DNA of 64,000 nt from Kitasatospora sp. MAP12-44 (GTDB taxonomy: Bacteria; Actinomycetota; Actinomycetes; Streptomycetales; Streptomycetaceae): assembly GCF_029892095.1 (NCBI RefSeq), contig NZ_JARZAE010000004.1, forward strand, positions 3,968,001 to 4,032,000, written 5' to 3'. A program made the translations under genes and the position numbers. Shown in pieces: positions 34,986 to 43,434 of this stretch (position 1 is the stretch's first letter; every line of letters starts with the position of its first letter). The notes beneath the pieces were generated by a model, which saw only the letters and a program-made list of their open reading frames with translations, did no database searches and was not told where the DNA came from.

Positions 34986-35414
34986 ATGCCACGACTCACC
35001 CACCCCCCGCTCGGCCTGCACCTCTCCCGGACCGCCAGGAGCGTCGGCCGCGCCTTCGACGACGCGCTCGCCAAGGTCGGCGGATCGACGCCGAGTTGGC
35101 TGATCCTGATCTCGCTGAAGACGCACCGGCTCGGCAACCAGCGGGAGTTGGCCGACGCGGTGGGCATCCGCGGAGCCACGCTCACCCACCACCTGAACGC
35201 CATGGAGGCCGACGGGCTGGTGACCCGCAGGCGCGACCCTGCCAACCGCCGCATCCACCAGGTGGAGCTCACCGAGCGGGGCGAGGCCGCGTTCCAGGCG
35301 ATGCGCGGCGCCGCCACGGCCTTCGACCAGCGGCTGCGCAGCGGCCTCTCCGACGAGGAGATCGCCGCGTTCGAGCGCGTGCTCGACAAGCTCCAGCACA
35401 GCGTCAGCGACTGA
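34986..35414 (+). CDS. MarR-family transcriptional regulator
   Basis: A 142-residue MarR protein: LHLSRTARSVGRAFDDALAKVGG dimerisation helix, the wing region LGNQRELADAVGIRGATLTHHLNAMEADGLVTRRRDPANRRIHQVELTERGEAAF, and a C-terminal helix. The DPANRR wing is typical of the family. It lies divergent to the unknown operon at 34887 and 121 bases upstream of an ABC exporter pair in the same direction, so it could regulate either or both. The ligand is unknown. Confidence 0.9.
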   Translation: MPRLTHPPLGLHLSRTARSVGRAFDDALAKVGGSTPSWLILISLKTHRLGNQRELADAVGIRGATLTHHLNAMEADGLVTRRRDPANRRIHQVELTERGEAAFQAMRGAATAFDQRLRSGLSDEEIAAFERVLDKLQHSVSD

Positions 35415-35535
35415 AAACGCCGTGGGCGGCCCGGGGGTAAACCCCACCATCGGAACGCCTGCGGCCACCATGGTCGCCTGGGGTCCTCCTTTTCTAGCGT
35501 GGAGCACGTCATCCACCAGCGGAGAAAGGGCCCCC

Positions 35536-36339
35536 ATGGCACTGCGGCACGAACGCCCACGGACCGACCCCCAGCAGGCCGCGCACCCAGCGGTCGAGCT
35601 GCGCGCGGTCCGGCGTAGCTACGGCCGCGGCGACTCGGCGGTGCACGCGCTGCGCGGTATCGATCTCGCTCTGCCGCGCGGGAGTTTCACCGCGGTGATG
35701 GGCCCGTCCGGCTCCGGCAAGAGCACCTTCCTGCAGTGCGCGGCGGGGCTGGACAAGCCCACCTCCGGCGAGGTGCTGCTGGGCGGCGAGGAGATCAACC
35801 GGCTGAACGAGAACCGGCTGACCCAGTTGCGCCGCAGCCGGATCGGCTTCGTCTTCCAGTCCTTCAACCTGCTGCCCTCGCTGTCGGTGCAGCAGAACGT
35901 GCTGCTGCCGCAGCGGCTCGCCGGTGAGCGTCAGGACCGGCGGCGGGCCAAGGAGTTGCTGGCCCAGGTGGGGCTGGCCGAGCACGGCTCCCGGCGTCCC
36001 GGCCAGCTCTCCGGCGGGCAGCAGCAGCGGGTGGCGATCGCCCGCGCGCTGATCACCCGTCCCGAGGTGGTCTTCGCGGACGAGCCGACGGGCGCGCTGG
36101 ACACCCGCACCGCGCACGAGGTGCTCGGGCTGCTGCGCCAGGCGGTGGACGCGATGGGCGCCACCATCGTCATGGTCACCCACGACCCGGTGGCCGCCGC
36201 GCACGCGGACCGGGTGCTCTTCCTGGCCGATGGCGCGCTGGCCGACGAGCTGGTGCGGCCCGACCCGAAGACCGTCGCGGACCGGATGGTCACCCTGACC
36301 GCCGCCGTCGGCGCCCGCTACGCGGGGGCAGCCGCATGA
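35536..36339 (+). CDS. ABC transporter ATP-binding protein (MacB/LolD type)
   Basis: A 267-residue ATPase of the MacB/LolD/FtsE-like class. Walker A GPSGSGKST is at about 56-64, Q-loop FQSFNLLPSLSVQQN, signature LSGGQQQR, Walker B VVFADEPTGALD and H-loop MVTHD. ATG 35536 has GGAGAAAGG upstream; the open frame before it is not conserved. It overlaps the FtsX-type permease gene by four bases (ATGA). Together they form an exporter or mechanotransmission-type ABC complex of unknown substrate. Confidence 0.95.
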   Translation: MALRHERPRTDPQQAAHPAVELRAVRRSYGRGDSAVHALRGIDLALPRGSFTAVMGPSGSGKSTFLQCAAGLDKPTSGEVLLGGEEINRLNENRLTQLRRSRIGFVFQSFNLLPSLSVQQNVLLPQRLAGERQDRRRAKELLAQVGLAEHGSRRPGQLSGGQQQRVAIARALITRPEVVFADEPTGALDTRTAHEVLGLLRQAVDAMGATIVMVTHDPVAAAHADRVLFLADGALADELVRPDPKTVADRMVTLTAAVGARYAGAAA

Positions 36340-38876
36340 CGAACGGTCTCGCGCGCGCCTCCGTCCGCTTCCGCCCCTCGTCCTTCGTCGGCAGTTTCGT
36401 CGCGCTGCTGCTCGGCGCCGCGATCATCACGGCCTGCGGCACCCTGCTGCAGACCGGTCTGACCGCACACGTCGCGCCGGTGCGCTACGCCCGCACACCC
36501 GTGGTCGTCGCCGCCTCGCCGAACGCCCGGATCACCGTCAAGAGCGGCAAGGAGTCGCACGCGGTGGAGGCGGCGCTGCCCGAGCGGGCCCGGGTGGACG
36601 CCGCTCTGGTGGCGGCGATCGCCGGGCAGCCCGGGGTCGCCGCCGCGCTGCCGGACACCGCCTTCCCCGTGCAGTCCGGGCCGGGCACCACCCTGCCCCC
36701 GCTGACCGGACGGGACTTCAGCGCCACCGCGATCACCGGCCCGCCGGGCGCCGCGCTCAGCCAGGGCCGCGCCCCGGGCACCGGGGAGGTCGTCCTCGAC
36801 GCCGCGACCGCGCGGGCCGCGCAGCTGACCGTGGGCAGCACGGTCTCGCTCACCGCGCCGGGCGCGAGCGGCAGTTACCGGATCTCGGGGCTGGCGGCGG
36901 AGCAGGCCGGCGGCGCGAGCGCCTGGTTCGCGGACGGCGCGGCCGAGCAGCTCTCCGGGCACCCGGGAAAGGTCGACGCGATCGCCGTCCTGCCGCGCAC
37001 GGGCGTCGGCGCCAAGGCGCTCGCCCAGCAGGTCGGGCAGGCCGTCGGCCCCGCCGCCGAGGTGCTGACGGGCGATGCGCGCGGCGAGGTCGAGCAGCCC
37101 GGTCTTGCCCAGGGCAAGCAGGTCCTGACGGGCCTCGGCGGCTCCTTCGGCGGCATCGCCGCGATGACCGCCGTCTTCGTCGTGATGGGCACCGTCGCCC
37201 TGGCCACCGGCCAGCGTGCCCGGGAGTTCGCCCTGCTGCGCGCGATCGGCGCCACACCGCGCCAGATCCGCCGCACCATCGCCACCGAGGCGGTGCTGCT
37301 CGCCCCGCTGGCCGGCGCGTGCGGCGTCCTGCCCGGCCTGGCGCTGGCCCACTGGTGGTTCGACCAGCTGGTCTCGCGCGGCGCCATCCCGGCCGGCGTG
37401 TCGCTGAGCGTCGGCGTGCTGCCGGTCGTCGCCGCCGTGGGCGCCAGCCTGCTGGCAGCGCTGACGTCCGGGTATCTCGCCTCCCGGCGGCCCGCCCGGA
37501 TGCGCCCCGGCCAGGCGCTCAGTGCGGCAGCCGTGCCGGGGGCCCGGACCGGCACGGTGCGGACGGTCATCGGAGCGCTCGCGCTGGCCGGCGGCGTGGT
37601 GCTGGCGACCCTGGCCGCCAACCTGACCGGGGACACCGCGGCCAACACCGCGCTCGGCGTGGTGATGTGCTTCCTGCTCGCGGTCGCGCTGCTCGGTCCG
37701 CTGCTGGCCCGGGTGGCCACCGGCCTGCTCGGCCTGCCGCTGCGGGCGGGTGGCGCGGCCGGCTCGCTGGCCGCCGACAACACCCGGGCCAACGCCCGGC
37801 GGTTGGCCTCCGCGATCACCCCGATCGTGATGGTCACCGCCTTCTGCGGCACGCTGATCTTCATGGCGAGCACCATCAAGCACGTCTCGGCCGCGCAGGT
37901 GCGCACCGGCATCGTCGCCGACCAGGTGATCGGCTCGAAGGGCCCGGGCCTGCCGGCCGGTACCGCCGAGCAGATCGGCCGCCTCCCCGGCGTGGACGCG
38001 AGCATCGGAGTGCTGCGCAGCGGCGCCGTGTACCGCTCCGGCGACACGCTCTCCTCCGCGACGGTGCTCGGCATCTCCGGGGACCCGGCCAAGCTGCCCC
38101 GGGTGCTCGACCTCGGCGTCAGGACCGGCTCGCTCAGCGCGCTCGGCACCTCCTCCGACACCGTGGCGATGGACGCGAGCCTGGCCGACACGCTCGGCGT
38201 CAAGGTCGGCGACCAGGCGCCGCTCTGGCTGGGCGACGGCACCGCGGTCCGACCGACGGTGGTCGCCACCTACGAACGCGGGCTCGGCCTGGGGCAGTTG
38301 CTGTTTCCCCGGGCCGCGCTCGCCGAGCACCTGGCGGGCGGCTTCGACGCCGAGGTCCTGGTCGCCGACACCCCCGGGGCCGACCGGGCGGCGGTGGCCG
38401 CCGCGGCGGCGAAGCTCGGACCGGTCGGCGTGAGCGTCACCGACGCCGCCGGCTACACCGCCGAGGCCAACCGGGATCTGGAGCTCAACTCCTGGGCCAA
38501 CACCGTGATGGCCGGCGTACTCGGCGGCTTCGCGGCCGTCGCCGCGGCCAACACCCTGGTGATGACGGTGCTGGAGCGCCGCCGCGAGGTGGGGCTGCTG
38601 CGGCTCGCCGGGACGACGCGCCGCCAGGTGCGCGGCATGATGCGCTGGGAGGCCCTGCTGGTGGCCGCCACCGGACTGCTGGTGGGCGGCGCGATCGCCT
38701 GGGTCACGCTGGTCCCGGTCACCCGCGGCCTGACCGGGTCCGCGCCGTACGTCCCGCTCGGCACCGCCCTGCCGCTGGTGGCGGGCACGGTCGTCCTCAG
38801 CCTGGCCGCAACCGCCCTGCCCGCCCGCGCACTGCTGCGCACCCGCCCGGTGGAGGCGGGCGCGGGCCGCGCCTGA
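36336..38876 (+). CDS. FtsX-like permease of an ABC transporter
   Basis: An 846-residue permease with the duplicated FtsX arrangement. There is an N-terminal membrane segment, a long extracytoplasmic (MacB_PCD-like) domain, a three-segment FtsX domain (about 265-390, with ATGQRAREFALLRAIGATPRQIRR), a further membrane segment pair, a second extracytoplasmic domain and a C-terminal FtsX domain (about 715-835, VLERRREVGLLRLAGTTRRQVRGM). It is the partner of the ATPase at 35536. Stop codon at 38874, just before a hairpin shared with the convergent gene. Confidence 0.93.
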   Translation: MTNGLARASVRFRPSSFVGSFVALLLGAAIITACGTLLQTGLTAHVAPVRYARTPVVVAASPNARITVKSGKESHAVEAALPERARVDAALVAAIAGQPGVAAALPDTAFPVQSGPGTTLPPLTGRDFSATAITGPPGAALSQGRAPGTGEVVLDAATARAAQLTVGSTVSLTAPGASGSYRISGLAAEQAGGASAWFADGAAEQLSGHPGKVDAIAVLPRTGVGAKALAQQVGQAVGPAAEVLTGDARGEVEQPGLAQGKQVLTGLGGSFGGIAAMTAVFVVMGTVALATGQRAREFALLRAIGATPRQIRRTIATEAVLLAPLAGACGVLPGLALAHWWFDQLVSRGAIPAGVSLSVGVLPVVAAVGASLLAALTSGYLASRRPARMRPGQALSAAAVPGARTGTVRTVIGALALAGGVVLATLAANLTGDTAANTALGVVMCFLLAVALLGPLLARVATGLLGLPLRAGGAAGSLAADNTRANARRLASAITPIVMVTAFCGTLIFMASTIKHVSAAQVRTGIVADQVIGSKGPGLPAGTAEQIGRLPGVDASIGVLRSGAVYRSGDTLSSATVLGISGDPAKLPRVLDLGVRTGSLSALGTSSDTVAMDASLADTLGVKVGDQAPLWLGDGTAVRPTVVATYERGLGLGQLLFPRAALAEHLAGGFDAEVLVADTPGADRAAVAAAAAKLGPVGVSVTDAAGYTAEANRDLELNSWANTVMAGVLGGFAAVAAANTLVMTVLERRREVGLLRLAGTTRRQVRGMMRWEALLVAATGLLVGGAIAWVTLVPVTRGLTGSAPYVPLGTALPLVAGTVVLSLAATALPARALLRTRPVEAGAGRA

Positions 38877-38916
38877 CGGTCAGCCAGGACGCGTCAGTCA
38901 GGACGCACCGTCAGGC
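38871..38916. terminator. inverted repeat between convergent genes
   Basis: GCCTGACGGT (38871-38880) and ACCGTCAGGC (38907-38916) form a 10-bp stem with a 26-base loop. The arms overlap the stop codons of the permease gene and of the convergent spermidine-synthase-like gene, so this could serve both transcripts. Confidence 0.4.
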
Positions 38917-39594
38917 CCGCGCCAGGTGCACCACGTCCGGCACGCCGCGGGCGACCGCGATCTCCAGGGTGTGCACGTCGGCGAAGCCGGCTTCCCGCAG
39001 CGCCTGTTCGAAGTCGGCGGACGGCTGCGCGCTCCACACCGCCAGCACCCCACCGGGGTTGAGCCGGCGCTGCGCAGCCGCCAGCCCGGCCGGGCCGTAC
39101 AGACCGGAGTTGGCGTCGGTGACCGTCCAGTCGGGCCCGTTGTCGATGTCCAGGCACAGCGCGTCGTAGGTCGCCTCGCCGGCTGCCAGGTACGCCAGCA
39201 GGTCGGTGTGCAGGACGTCGACCCGCGGATCGTCCAGGGCTCCGGCGGAGAAGGCGGCCAGCGGGCCACCGCGGTGCCAGTCGATGACCGCGCCCTCGCG
39301 CTCCACGACGGCGATCCGGCTCCACCGCGGCTCGGCGGCCGCGTAGGCCAGCGAGAAGCCGACGCCGAGGCCGCCGATCAGCACCGAGGGCCCGGGCACG
39401 GTGAGTCGGTCGAGGGCGGCCTGCACCAGCAGCCGCTCCGAGCGGCCGTCGGAGGTGTCCATCAGGAAGCAGCCGTTGGCGATGATCTCGAAGTCCTCGC
39501 CCCGCCCGCGCAGGACCACCTCCCCGTACGGACCCTCGCGCCGGTCGAGGGTGACGGGGGTGTGCTGCTGGTTCCGGGTGGGGAGCACAGGCAT
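38911..39594 (-). CDS. spermidine synthase-like protein (methyltransferase fold)
   Basis: A 227-residue Rossmann-fold protein related to spermidine synthases and common in actinobacteria. The SAM-binding-like motif VLIGGLGVGFSLAYA is at about 72-86, VVEREGAVIDWH follows, and the DIDNGPDWTV segment corresponds to the catalytic-loop Asp region. The N-terminal gatekeeping tetramer domain of true spermidine synthases is short, so polyamine synthesis is not assured. ATG 39594 is supported by AGGGAA 6 bases upstream; ATG 39615 is an alternative. Convergent with the ABC permease gene. Confidence 0.75.
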   Translation of the reverse strand: MPVLPTRNQQHTPVTLDRREGPYGEVVLRGRGEDFEIIANGCFLMDTSDGRSERLLVQAALDRLTVPGPSVLIGGLGVGFSLAYAAAEPRWSRIAVVEREGAVIDWHRGGPLAAFSAGALDDPRVDVLHTDLLAYLAAGEATYDALCLDIDNGPDWTVTDANSGLYGPAGLAAAQRRLNPGGVLAVWSAQPSADFEQALREAGFADVHTLEIAVARGVPDVVHLARA

Positions 39595-39917
39595 TCGCGG
39601 TTCCCTGGGGCGCATACGGATCTTCTCGAACCGTCCGACTCTAGCCCGTCGGGCGGTCGGCGGCACGGCGTTATCCAAGCCGCTGCGCGGCGCTCGCGGG
39701 CGGGTGGCCGGGCGGCTGAGAGGGTACCGAGGAGTACGGATGGCTGTGGATGGCAGTGGATGGCACCCCGAGAGCGCACCCCTCCTCATATGATCAGAGA
39801 TACATGCGTCATTCTTAGTGATAGATCGCATTGTTTGTGCGTCCGGCATGATGGGGAACAGCAAGCACTTGCGCCGCCCGTGAACCAGCCACGGGACGGC
39901 CGAGAAGGAGGAAGCAC
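39595..39917. promoter_or_regulatory. upstream region of crp
   Basis: This 323-base gap lies between the divergent spermidine-synthase-like gene and crp. It contains no gene. Bases 39780-39850 are notably AT-rich for this genome (TATGAT at 39789-39794 resembles a -10 box) and probably hold the crp promoter. A full Crp palindrome could not be recognised. Confidence 0.4.
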
Positions 39918-40592
39918 GTGGACGACGTTCTGCGGCGGGCCGCGCTCTTCGCGGCTCTCGACGACGAACAGGCCGGCGAGCTGCGCGCTTCCATGACCGA
40001 GGTGACCCTCGCCCGTGGTGAGTCGCTCTTCCACGAAGGCGACCCGGGCGACCGGCTCTACGTGGTCGCCGAGGGCAAGGTCAAGCTGCACCGCGCCTCG
40101 CCGGACGGTCGCGAGAACATGCTCGCGGTGCTCGGCCCCAGCGAGATGATCGGCGAGCTCTCGCTCTTCGACCCCGGACCGCGCACGGCCACCGCCAGCG
40201 CCCTGACCGAGGTCAAGCTGCTCGGCCTCGGCCACGGCGACCTGCAGCCCTGGCTGCACGCCCGCCCCGAGGTCTCCATCGCCCTGCTGCGCGCCATCGC
40301 CCGCCGCCTGCGGCGCACCAACGACGTGATGTCCGACCTGGTCTTCTCGGACGTGCCCGGCCGGGTGGCCAAGGCCCTGCTCGACCTCTCGCGCCGCTTC
40401 GGCGTGCAGTCGGACGAGGGCATCCACGTCGCCCACGACCTCACCCAGGAGGAGCTGGCCCAGCTGGTCGGCGCCTCCCGCGAGACGGTCAACAAGGCGC
40501 TGGCCGACTTCGCCGGCCGCGGCTGGCTCAAGCTGGAGGCCCGCGCCGTCGTCCTGATGGACGTCGAGCGCCTCTCCCGCCGCTCGCGCTAG
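39918..40592 (+). CDS. crp: Crp/Fnr-family regulator (cAMP receptor protein)
   Basis: A 224-residue Crp protein: an N-terminal cyclic-nucleotide-binding barrel (about 12-115, with EGDPGDRLYVVAEGKVKLHRA and the phosphate-binding cassette MIGELSLFDPGPRTATASALT), a dimer helix, and a winged helix (HDLTQEELAQLVGASRETVNKALADFAGRGWL, about 175-207). GTG 39918 follows AAGGAGGAAG. In S. coelicolor Crp (SCO3571) governs germination and antibiotic production. In mycobacteria the orthologue Rv3676 lies two genes from nth. Here ~34 kb of accessory DNA separates it from nth. Confidence 0.95.
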   Translation: MDDVLRRAALFAALDDEQAGELRASMTEVTLARGESLFHEGDPGDRLYVVAEGKVKLHRASPDGRENMLAVLGPSEMIGELSLFDPGPRTATASALTEVKLLGLGHGDLQPWLHARPEVSIALLRAIARRLRRTNDVMSDLVFSDVPGRVAKALLDLSRRFGVQSDEGIHVAHDLTQEELAQLVGASRETVNKALADFAGRGWLKLEARAVVLMDVERLSRRSR

Positions 40593-40603
40593 AACAACCC
40601 CCT

Positions 40604-40636
40604 GGACCACGGACTCCTCAGATGAGTCCGTGGTCC
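40604..40636. terminator. bidirectional terminator between crp and the MBL gene
   Basis: GGACCACGGACTC (40604-40616) and GAGTCCGTGGTCC (40624-40636) form a perfect 13-bp stem with a 7-base loop, 11 bases after the crp stop and overlapping the stop codon of the convergent hydrolase gene. Confidence 0.85.
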
Positions 40637-41439
40637 TCGAGGTAGCGCAGCTGGGCCAGCACGGAGAGCTCGGCGGCCGGCCAGAGCGCCCGGTCCACGT
40701 CGGCGTAGACCCGCGCCACCACCTGTTCGGCGGTACGGCAGCCCGCCTCCACCGCGGTCTCCACCTGGGCCAGCCGACCGGCCCGGTGCGCCAGGTAGTA
40801 CTCGACGCCGCCCAGCGCGTCGGCCAGCACCGGCCCGTGCCCGGGCAGCACCGTCCGCACCCCGTGCTCGGCCGCCAGCGTGCGCAGCCGGCGCAGCGAG
40901 TCGAGGTAGTCGCCGAGCAGGCCGTCCGGGTGGGCGACCATCGTGGTGCCCCGCCCCAGCACCGTGTCACCGGTGAGGATCGCGCCGTCGGCCGGCAGGT
41001 GGAAGGTGAGCGAGTCGGAGGTGTGCCCGGGGGTGGCGACGACCCGCAGCTCCAGGCCGCCGACCTCGATCACCTGACCGCCGTGCAGACCCTCGCCGCC
41101 GAGCCGGTGGGCGGGATCCAGCGCACGGACCTCTGTACCGGTGAGCTCGGCGAACCGGGCCGCGCCCTCGGCGTGGTCGGCGTGGCCGTGGGTGAGCAGC
41201 GTCATCGCGATCCGCTGGCCCTGCCGCTCGGCGATCTCGATCACGTGCCGCAGATGGCCCTCGTCCAGCGGCCCCGGGTCGATCACGATCGCGCGGTCGG
41301 AGCCGGGCTCGGCGAGCAGCCAGGTGTTGGTCCCGTCCAGGGTCATCGGGGACGGGTTGGGCGCCAGCACGCAGCGCGCCCGCGGGGTGGCGGCCCCGCC
41401 GACCGTGTCGGCGGGGTCACCGGGCAGCAGACCGGTCAC
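40618..41439 (-). CDS. MBL-fold metallo-hydrolase
   Basis: A 273-residue metallo-beta-lactamase-fold hydrolase, LACTB2-like, with the dinuclear metal motif THGHADHAEGA, ATPGHTSDSL, LTGDTVLG and VLPGHGPVL. A C-terminal winged-helix-like extension (about 205-273) is present as in LACTB2 relatives. The same gene (Rv3677c) follows crp in mycobacteria. The ATG at 41439 overlaps the stop of the small gene upstream. Probable hydrolase of a thioester or RNA; substrate unproven. Confidence 0.88.
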   Translation of the reverse strand: MTGLLPGDPADTVGGAATPRARCVLAPNPSPMTLDGTNTWLLAEPGSDRAIVIDPGPLDEGHLRHVIEIAERQGQRIAMTLLTHGHADHAEGAARFAELTGTEVRALDPAHRLGGEGLHGGQVIEVGGLELRVVATPGHTSDSLTFHLPADGAILTGDTVLGRGTTMVAHPDGLLGDYLDSLRRLRTLAAEHGVRTVLPGHGPVLADALGGVEYYLAHRAGRLAQVETAVEAGCRTAEQVVARVYADVDRALWPAAELSVLAQLRYLEDHGLI

Positions 41440-41663
41440 CGACGTCCTTCCAGGAGGCCGGCGTCGAGCTCGTCCAGGCGCCCGCCTTCGGTGCGCCGGG
41501 CCAGCGACCGGGGGGTGAGGGTGCGGACCAGCGGGCGCAGGGTCGGGTCGGCGGCCCCGACCACGGCCTCACGGCACAGCCGGCGACCCGGCGAGCGCCG
41601 GCTCGCCAGGCTCCGGAGGGGGAGTACGCGCACCGTACGGCGAGCCACGTCATTGTGGGTCAT
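41436..41663 (-). CDS. small Arg-rich protein, possible
   Basis: A 75-residue frame (MTHNDVARRTVRVLPL) that ends by overlapping the MBL gene start (ATGA on the minus strand) and begins by overlapping the NUDIX stop region at 41650-41663. The tight overlaps on both sides favour a real gene. No domain is recognised and composition is biased to Arg and Leu, so a non-coding frame cannot be excluded. Confidence 0.5.
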   Translation of the reverse strand: MTHNDVARRTVRVLPLRSLASRRSPGRRLCREAVVGAADPTLRPLVRTLTPRSLARRTEGGRLDELDAGLLEGRR

Positions 41664-42552
41664 CGGTTTGAGGTCCTTCCTCGGGGTAGCTTCCGTCGAT
41701 GGTCAGCTCTTCATACCCCGACCATCGGATCGTCATTCGATCACCCGCCAGCTCGGCCCTGCCGAGGACGGGAGCCAGATCGCGCGCCGCCGACGCTTCG
41801 AGCGCCTCGTGCGCGGTGCGGTACGGCAGCAGCTCGCGCAGCACCGACAGGGTCGGCGGGAGCATGCCGTAGCGGCCCTCGTGGTAGCCCTGAACCGCCT
41901 CGGCCGGGGTCAGCCAGGCCACCCGGTCCGCCTCGCCGACCTCCCGCGCGGCCCGCTGACCGGGCGGCAGTGCGGCGACGAAGAACCAGGTGTCGTAGCG
42001 CCGGTCCTCGAAGGCCGGGGTCACCCAGCGCGCCCAGCCGCCCAGCAGGTCGCTGCGCAGCACCAGGCCGTTGGCGCGGCAGAACTCGGCGAAGGAGAGC
42101 TCGTGGGCCTCCAGCGCGGCGCGCTCGGCGCTCCAGTCCCGCTCGGGCGCCATGGTGTCGGCGTCCGGGCCGGCCAGCAGCACGCCGGCCTCCTCGAAGG
42201 TCTCGCGGACCGCCGCGCAGACCACCGCCTGTGCCGTCGCCTGGTCCACGCCGAGCCGGCGCGCCCAGTCCTGCGGGCTCGGCCCCGCCCAGCGCGGGCC
42301 CGCCTCGGCGTCCCGCGGGTCGACCCCGCCACCCGGGTAGGCGTACATCCCGCCCGCGAACGCCATCGAGGTGCGGCGCCGCAGCAGGTACGCCTGCGGC
42401 CCGTCCGCGGTGTCCCGCAGCAGCACCACGGTGGCGGACGGCTTGGGCACGGGCGGCGTCAGCTCGCCGGCGGCCAGCGCCCGGATGCGGGCGGGCCAGC
42501 CGGGGGGCATCGGAAGGGCGGCCGGGATCGGGCCGGGAAGGTGCGCAGCCAT
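41650..42552 (-). CDS. NUDIX hydrolase
   Basis: A 300-residue NUDIX protein of the NUDT19/RP2-like type. The NUDIX box is split by a long insertion: MYAYPGGGVDPRDAE, about 35 residues, then AAVRETFEEAGVLLAG containing the REXXEEXG core. It starts at ATG 42552. Position between MBL and ridA genes is conserved in streptomycetes. Likely substrate an acyl-CoA or other nucleoside diphosphate derivative, not determined. Confidence 0.85.
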   Translation of the reverse strand: MAAHLPGPIPAALPMPPGWPARIRALAAGELTPPVPKPSATVVLLRDTADGPQAYLLRRRTSMAFAGGMYAYPGGGVDPRDAEAGPRWAGPSPQDWARRLGVDQATAQAVVCAAVRETFEEAGVLLAGPDADTMAPERDWSAERAALEAHELSFAEFCRANGLVLRSDLLGGWARWVTPAFEDRRYDTWFFVAALPPGQRAAREVGEADRVAWLTPAEAVQGYHEGRYGMLPPTLSVLRELLPYRTAHEALEASAARDLAPVLGRAELAGDRMTIRWSGYEELTIDGSYPEEGPQTDDPQ

Positions 42553-42625
42553 GCCCGGATGCTATGCACCCGGGCATGGCTCTGAACAGACCTGATCAGT
42601 TGCGGACCGACCGGTTGCGAACCGG

Positions 42626-43090
42626 TCAGTCGCGGACGCGGACCTGGATCTCGACCTCGACCGGCGCGTCCAGCGGCAGCACCGCGACGCCCACCGCGCT
42701 GCGCGCGTGCACGCCGGCGTCGCCGAGCGCCAGGCCGAGCAGCTCGCTGGCGCCGTTGATGACGCCCGGCTGGCCGGTGAAGTCAGGGGCGGAGGCGACA
42801 AAGCCGACCACCTTGACGACCTGCTCGATCCGGTCCAGGTCACCGATCACGGACTTCACGGCGGCCAGCGCGTTGAGCGCGCAGATCCTGGCGAGCTCCT
42901 TGGCCTCCTCCGGGGTGACCTCGGCGCCCACCTTGCCGGTGTCGCGCAGCTTGCCCCCCACCATCGGCAGCTGGCCGGAGGTGAAGACGTACTCACCCGA
43001 GCGGATCGCCGGCACGTACGCGGCGACCGGCGCGGCCACCTCGGGGACGGTCAGGCCGAGCTCGGCCAGCTTGCTCTCGACCTTGCTCAT
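42626..43090 (-). CDS. RidA-family protein
   Basis: A 154-residue protein of the RidA/YjgF/UK114 family, which hydrolyses reactive enamine/imine intermediates. Recognisable features are YVFTSGQLPMVGGKLRDTGKVG, the NALAAVKSVIGDLDRI helix and a C-terminal VGVAVLPLDAPVEVEI strand. The usual substrate-binding Arg in the last conserved strand (C-X-R-V-E-V) is not obvious, as in the LPS-type RidA subgroup. ATG 43090 overlaps the stop of the DUF4177 gene by four bases. The mycobacterial equivalent is Rv3678c. Confidence 0.88.
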   Translation of the reverse strand: MSKVESKLAELGLTVPEVAAPVAAYVPAIRSGEYVFTSGQLPMVGGKLRDTGKVGAEVTPEEAKELARICALNALAAVKSVIGDLDRIEQVVKVVGFVASAPDFTGQPGVINGASELLGLALGDAGVHARSAVGVAVLPLDAPVEVEIQVRVRD

Positions 43091-43248
43091 GCCTGCTTCT
43101 CCCGCTTGAGGTAGGCCACCAGCTGCTCCGGGTTGTTCGGCCCGGGAACGACCTGGACCAGCTCCCAGCCGTCCTCACCCCAGGTGTCCAGAATCTGCTT
43201 GGTGGCATGGACGAGCAGCGGCACGGTTACGTATTCCCACTTGGTCAT
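43087..43248 (-). CDS. DUF4177-family small protein
   Basis: A 53-residue protein (MTKWEYVTVPLL, TWGEDGWELVQVVPG, YLKREKQA) with the W-E-Y and G-D-G-W-E-L-V pattern of DUF4177 proteins. Function unknown. ATG 43248 is used because similarity begins there. Its stop codon overlaps the RidA gene start, so the two are coupled. Confidence 0.85.
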   Translation of the reverse strand: MTKWEYVTVPLLVHATKQILDTWGEDGWELVQVVPGPNNPEQLVAYLKREKQA

Positions 43249-43434
43249 GGGCCTGACTCTAGACGGTCGCCGAGCCCCCTGAGCCGATGTGAGGTGGGAC
43301 ACAAAGCGGGCAAGAATCCCTTCCGTCACCCGGATGCTTCCGGCATCCGGCCCGGACGCTGGTTACGCTCGCGAGGAGGGCACCCCCGCGCCCGGGGAGC
43401 CGACGGTCGAGCCATCAGCGGACGGAGACGCAGC

